A stretch of DNA of 64,000 bases, taken from Euryodendron excelsum. Lineage: Eukaryota; Streptophyta; Magnoliopsida; Ericales; Pentaphylacaceae. Positions 60,221 through 64,000 of the stretch are shown here, one piece after another. The notes beneath the pieces were generated by a model. That model ran no database searches. It saw nothing but the letters and a program-made list of their open reading frames with translations, and had not been told where the DNA came from. Within the stretch, counting starts at the first letter, position 1; each line of letters starts with the position of its first letter. The stretch lies in NCBI GenBank assembly GCA_033060915.1, contig CM065384.1, forward strand, positions 32,664,501-32,728,500, written 5' to 3'. The translations under genes were made by a program, and so were the position numbers.

Positions 60221-62843
60221 TTATGTAATTTTAACAAGATGCTGCGATCTGCGGTATCTGTTGTTCCTATGAACATTAAATTGTATTGAAGATATCTTAC
60301 GTGAAACTGCCTGCCAAATCATATCCACTGCATCACCAGACTGAGATGGATACCGATATTCAAAGTGTCGTACAATATGCTTTAATCTTTCCCACATTTT
60401 GGTCCATTTGTCTCGATTAATTCCCCTTAGAAGATTCAGTAGGAACCCTTTCGTTACAGCATCTGATGCACGAACAACGATGCAGAACTCTGAGTAGTCC
60501 AAGACATCCTCAAATGGTAGTTCAATCTCATCACTAATTATTACAGGAACACAATGGCTAGCAATGGCATCGAAGAGGCGATTTGAGGAAGGGGTGTCCC
60601 CAGCAATATTCAGGCAGAATTTGGATGAGGCCATCCCTTGTCCTGCCCGATTGATTCCATTTGCTTGAATGCTTCCAAATGTGAAGTGGACATCTTTCTT
60701 ATCTTTGAGAAGATAATACAGTTCTTGACGAATTGCTCCTCCCTGAGGATTAACTCATACATGATAATTAGAATAATTGACAGAACTTATCAAAAAAAAT
60801 TATAATTATTGATAGAAACTAGATTTATCATCACGCAAAGTTTAAAACCAAGGATTTGTCTAAAGCTTATTTCAATGAATTTTTTTAAATACAAGGAAAG
60901 AAAAAAGGAAGGAGAGAGGGGGGATGCACCAAAAGAGCTGCTTAGTTGGAAAAGCTTAAGATGGCTTTGACCAAAAAGGGGCAGAAAAAACTAAATAGAA
61001 CTGAAGTGATTGGATAAACAATCTACAAGATTTCTTCGGTTTCCAGGATTTGAAATTGATTTATCATGTTTTTCATCCACTCTATCTGAGTAGTGTCCTT
61101 TTTAGAAGGATGAATTTGCAACTTCAATAACTCGGGAAAAAAGTTGGAATCACATTATCTACTCATGGAATTTTAATCATTGAATGCTTTTAAGTCTGTT
61201 TTAGAACATTTTGGAGACTATCCCATTTACAATAGCTGTAATGGAACCTAGCAAGTCGTAAGGTAATAAAACAGTTACTGCCTCAGCATGTGGGGAGGAA
61301 AATATATACTTGTCTCTGCTGTACAAAAGTTAGTCGATGTTATATTCTAGAGTCCTCGACAAATACATAACGGGCACTCAAAAGATTTTCTACACAGTAC
61401 TCGAGCCAAAACCAAGCTATCGTAGGATTTTCTTCTGGGTGATTAGGAAGAAAAGGTTTTGTTTCCCTAAGGGTCATAACCTGAAAATGTAACCTGCATG
61501 CTGTAAGGGCAGTAACAAGTGTAAGGGCAATCAGTGCCTGCCCTGCACGTTGGTAGACCCTTTTTACAATTATTTCTTCTGTTCGATGAAAAGTTCAGAG
61601 AAGCTCATCATAAAAAAGAGAAAACAAAGTGAGCAATTCCTTTGTGTGTAGAGAATCAGATGGTTTCAGAGTAGCATTCATTTGAAACTTAGTATTGAAT
61701 CATTGCACCATCAGAATTCCAATTAGCCAAATATACAAAGCAAAACAAATAAGCTGTAGCAGAAACACTATCCTACGAAGAGAAAGTAGAAACAGAAGGT
61801 GATTGAACAACGGTGCAATAATTATAATTGATGCAGAACGAGGAGATGCAACTTACATCTTTCCTATAAATTGCTCCTTGGAAATATAACAATATAGGAC
61901 GGCCTTCAAACGGGGCTGATTTGTTAGCAGCAATGTTCTTCACGAGATGCCTGTAAGGGGCGATCACATCCTTCTGAAGGTTAGCTATTTCAGTTGGGTA
62001 TCTCCCGAAATCTGCAAGAATAAACATGGCAGAACCCAGCCTCCTTCTCGCAACCAACATGCTATTAGGATGGTGTGCTACTATTAGATGATTCTTCCCA
62101 CCCAATTGCTTCCATTCATCACAAACCTTCAAAAACTCCACTAATTTATTCTGCAACATTCTGTTGACACTAACTTTCTCTTGTCCATGAAGCTTAGAAT
62201 GCCTATTGTAACTCAGAGATGAGAAGAATGGCACGAAAATTATATCTGCTTGGCTCGAATTATGCACTCTGATAGCACTGCATGGTCTGACTATATGTCG
62301 AGCATTTGATGATAGAAGATCAAGGGTGAGCCAGTACTCCATACTGTGCTGTAAATTTAAGCCACCTGGGTATGGAGGGATTCGACCAGGGTTACTTACA
62401 TCTGGCCATGTTTGATCTGCATTTCCCTTCCAACCCAGTAACCCAAAGTGAAATTCAGGAGACAAGTCATACATATACACCCGAAGCAGAGCACGATTTG
62501 TGTCACAGATTTTTTCTTTTTCTAGTCCTAAGGCACCCAATTTCTTGCTGGGATCAGAACTCTGACAAGACCCCTCTTGGATTCTCACAGGTTGGTTACT
62601 ATAATTTGGTGAAGCCACAGACAAGGTGAAAAGAGGTTCGATTTTTTCACTTCTGACACTAGGTTTGAAGTAAGCTGATGTGTTATTAACAAGAATTAAC
62701 TTAAAAACTGATCTGGTTATGAAAGAATTGTCACTGAATTGAAGAAGGAATAATGAAGAGAGGATCAAAAGAGCCATTGAAATGGTTATTAAGCAGAGAA
62801 AGAGCCTTGAGGGCAGCCGGCTCTTTTCTGACATCAAAGACAT
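60221..62843 (-). CDS. GT47 exostosin-family glycosyltransferase, ARAD1-like (2 exons)
   Basis: Predicted Golgi type II membrane glycosyltransferase that builds cell-wall polysaccharide. ARAD1/ARAD2 relatives are linked to pectic arabinan, but the donor and acceptor are not proven here. Exons on the minus strand are 62843-61857 and 60742-60221, joined by a 1.1-kb GT-AG intron in phase 0, giving 502 residues. A short basic N-terminus is followed by one transmembrane segment (about 13-35) and a stem region. The exostosin domain runs from about residue 117, with LLRVYMYDLSPEFH, then DIIFVPFFSSLSYNRHSK, HHPNSMLVARRRLGSAMFILADFGRYP, and after the junction FCLNIAGDTPSSNRLFDAIA and VPVIISDEIELPFEDVLDY. 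Length and intron position look complete. Confidence 0.93.
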
Positions 62844-64000
62844 TCGAAAAATTCGAACCTACTATATTTTGAGAAGATTTAAAAAAGCTGCAAGAGATAT
62901 TTACTCTGAAACAAGCAAAATGCAAGAAGTTCTTTGGCATGAGGAAGAGAAGGGTATGGGTTCTAGGTGGCGCATCAATTCAGTGAGCGATCACTCAAAG
63001 AAGAGGTTTTCAACTCCTAATTATTAACATGAACAATTTGAATTCCACAACAATCATAAGGGAAAAACAGATTCTCAGAGAATGGTAAAGGTCAGTTTTC
63101 TGCTTTTAAACCCCGAAAGGGTTTAAATATTATCTCAAAGTTGTTCTTCTTATAACATGTCCTCTTACAAAAACCATAACCGACCTGCATTCAGAAGCAG
63201 ATAGGAAGAACACAAACACAAACTACCATTTAGCTCATAAAAAAAAAAAAATTTGGATTTTGAACTATTAAGATACAAGATACCAAAAAAAAAACGAGCA
63301 ACAATATCTCAAAAAAACAAACATCATCAACTGGGTTTCCAAGATTTGTGATTTTCTAAGACAGGTCGATGAGGGTTTGCAAGAAGAATACCTGACCAGC
63401 GTGGTTCTGAGTTTCCGGTGTTGATTATCTAATCCTTTTTTCAGACTGACAGGGTCTCAGTTGGAGGGACGTCTTGGTCTCCGATTACTTTCCTCAATGC
63501 ATTTACTATCACTAATTAATACATTTATTCTTCGTAACTCAATCAATACATCTGGAAATATATATTCCTTTTGTCTTTTTATGAACTGGGACAAGACGGA
63601 GAGCATTCCAATGGGCATCCACTTTTCCAGGTCCCAAAAGCAAATGCAAAAGGGATCCTTTTTACTGGACATATAGTAATATTGGCGAATTTTTTTTTAT
63701 TTTTTATTTTTTTTTGGTGCAGTGAGATTTATGTTTACCTTAATTAATTTTCTTTTATTTGGTAAAAGATATATCATTCATAATAGCACTTAGAAATTTA
63801 AGAGAGAGAAATTCTCACCTGTTATATTTTGTTTACTCGTTGTAAGTGTTATTTCTTAACCATTTATACAACCATACAAACATTTTAAAAATACATCCTA
63901 AAGACACAGGATAACATTTGTTTGTAGTATACCTTAATTGCTTGTTACAATCCGATTGATATATAGAGTAATTAACCTCTTGTTACCCAATATCTCTCTC
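62844..64000. other. GT47 upstream region
   Basis: This should contain the GT47 leader and promoter on the minus strand. A possible leader splice donor (GTCAGGTATT on the minus strand) lies near 63390-63400. The rest is AT-rich with no further gene to the window edge. Confidence 0.4.

Overview
This is eukaryotic DNA from a land plant, and the gene content points to a eudicot. Genes are split by GT-AG introns, two proteins carry chloroplast-type leaders, there is a plant DYW-type PPR gene and a CLE peptide gene, and the intergenic space is AT-rich and full of LTR, LINE and MITE remnants. The species cannot be fixed from the sequence. A woody rosid is my guess and no more than that.

Nine protein-coding genes can be supported. 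In order they are: a secreted GDSL esterase/lipase (minus, 5 exons, 9.2-10.7 kb); geranylgeranyl reductase CHLP (plus, one exon, 14.6-16.0 kb); plastid NAD-malate dehydrogenase (plus, intronless CDS behind a 2.1 kb 5'UTR intron, 25.8-29.3 kb); a DYW-class PPR protein (minus, 31.0-33.0 kb); an RKD-type RWP-RK transcription factor (minus, 4 exons, 36.4-37.6 kb); an EMB514/DOMINO1-like DUF3223 protein (minus, 2 exons, 39.6-42.5 kb); a RINGv (C4HC3) membrane E3 ligase (plus, 7 coding exons, 48.0-56.9 kb); a CLE45-type peptide precursor (plus, 58.8-59.1 kb); and an ARAD1-like GT47 glycosyltransferase (minus, 2 exons, 60.2-62.8 kb). I worked out the exon boundaries by hand. Each multi-exon model closes in frame, and all splice sites are GT-AG except one GC-AG intron in the RINGv gene.

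The stretches between genes are mostly transposon-derived. Positions 1.2-9.0 kb hold two tandem-repeat arrays, LTR-retrotransposon-like debris and a local duplication. Positions 12.3-14.2 kb hold a decayed LINE on the minus strand. Positions 17.45-19.56 kb are a clean solo LTR with a 5-bp target duplication and an internal ~72-bp minisatellite. Positions 19.68-25.78 kb contain two ~320-bp direct repeats; the downstream one is the apparent MDH promoter, and they enclose a ~1.2 kb TIR element and a truncated Ty1/copia element. RINGv intron 6 contains a decayed LINE and a pair of strong inverted repeats. Smaller MITE-like elements lie at 29.7, 33.2 and 40.0 kb.

These genes do not form an operon or pathway. 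Two encode plastid metabolic enzymes, and the PPR is a likely organelle RNA factor. As far as I recall Arabidopsis locus numbers, their order interleaves genes now split between the At1g744xx/At1g187xx and At3g475xx/At5g624xx regions. The window therefore looks like a less-fractionated ancestral segment. I found no clearly new multi-gene system. The most unusual local signals are the intronic hairpins beside RINGv exon 7 and the duplicated MDH promoter.
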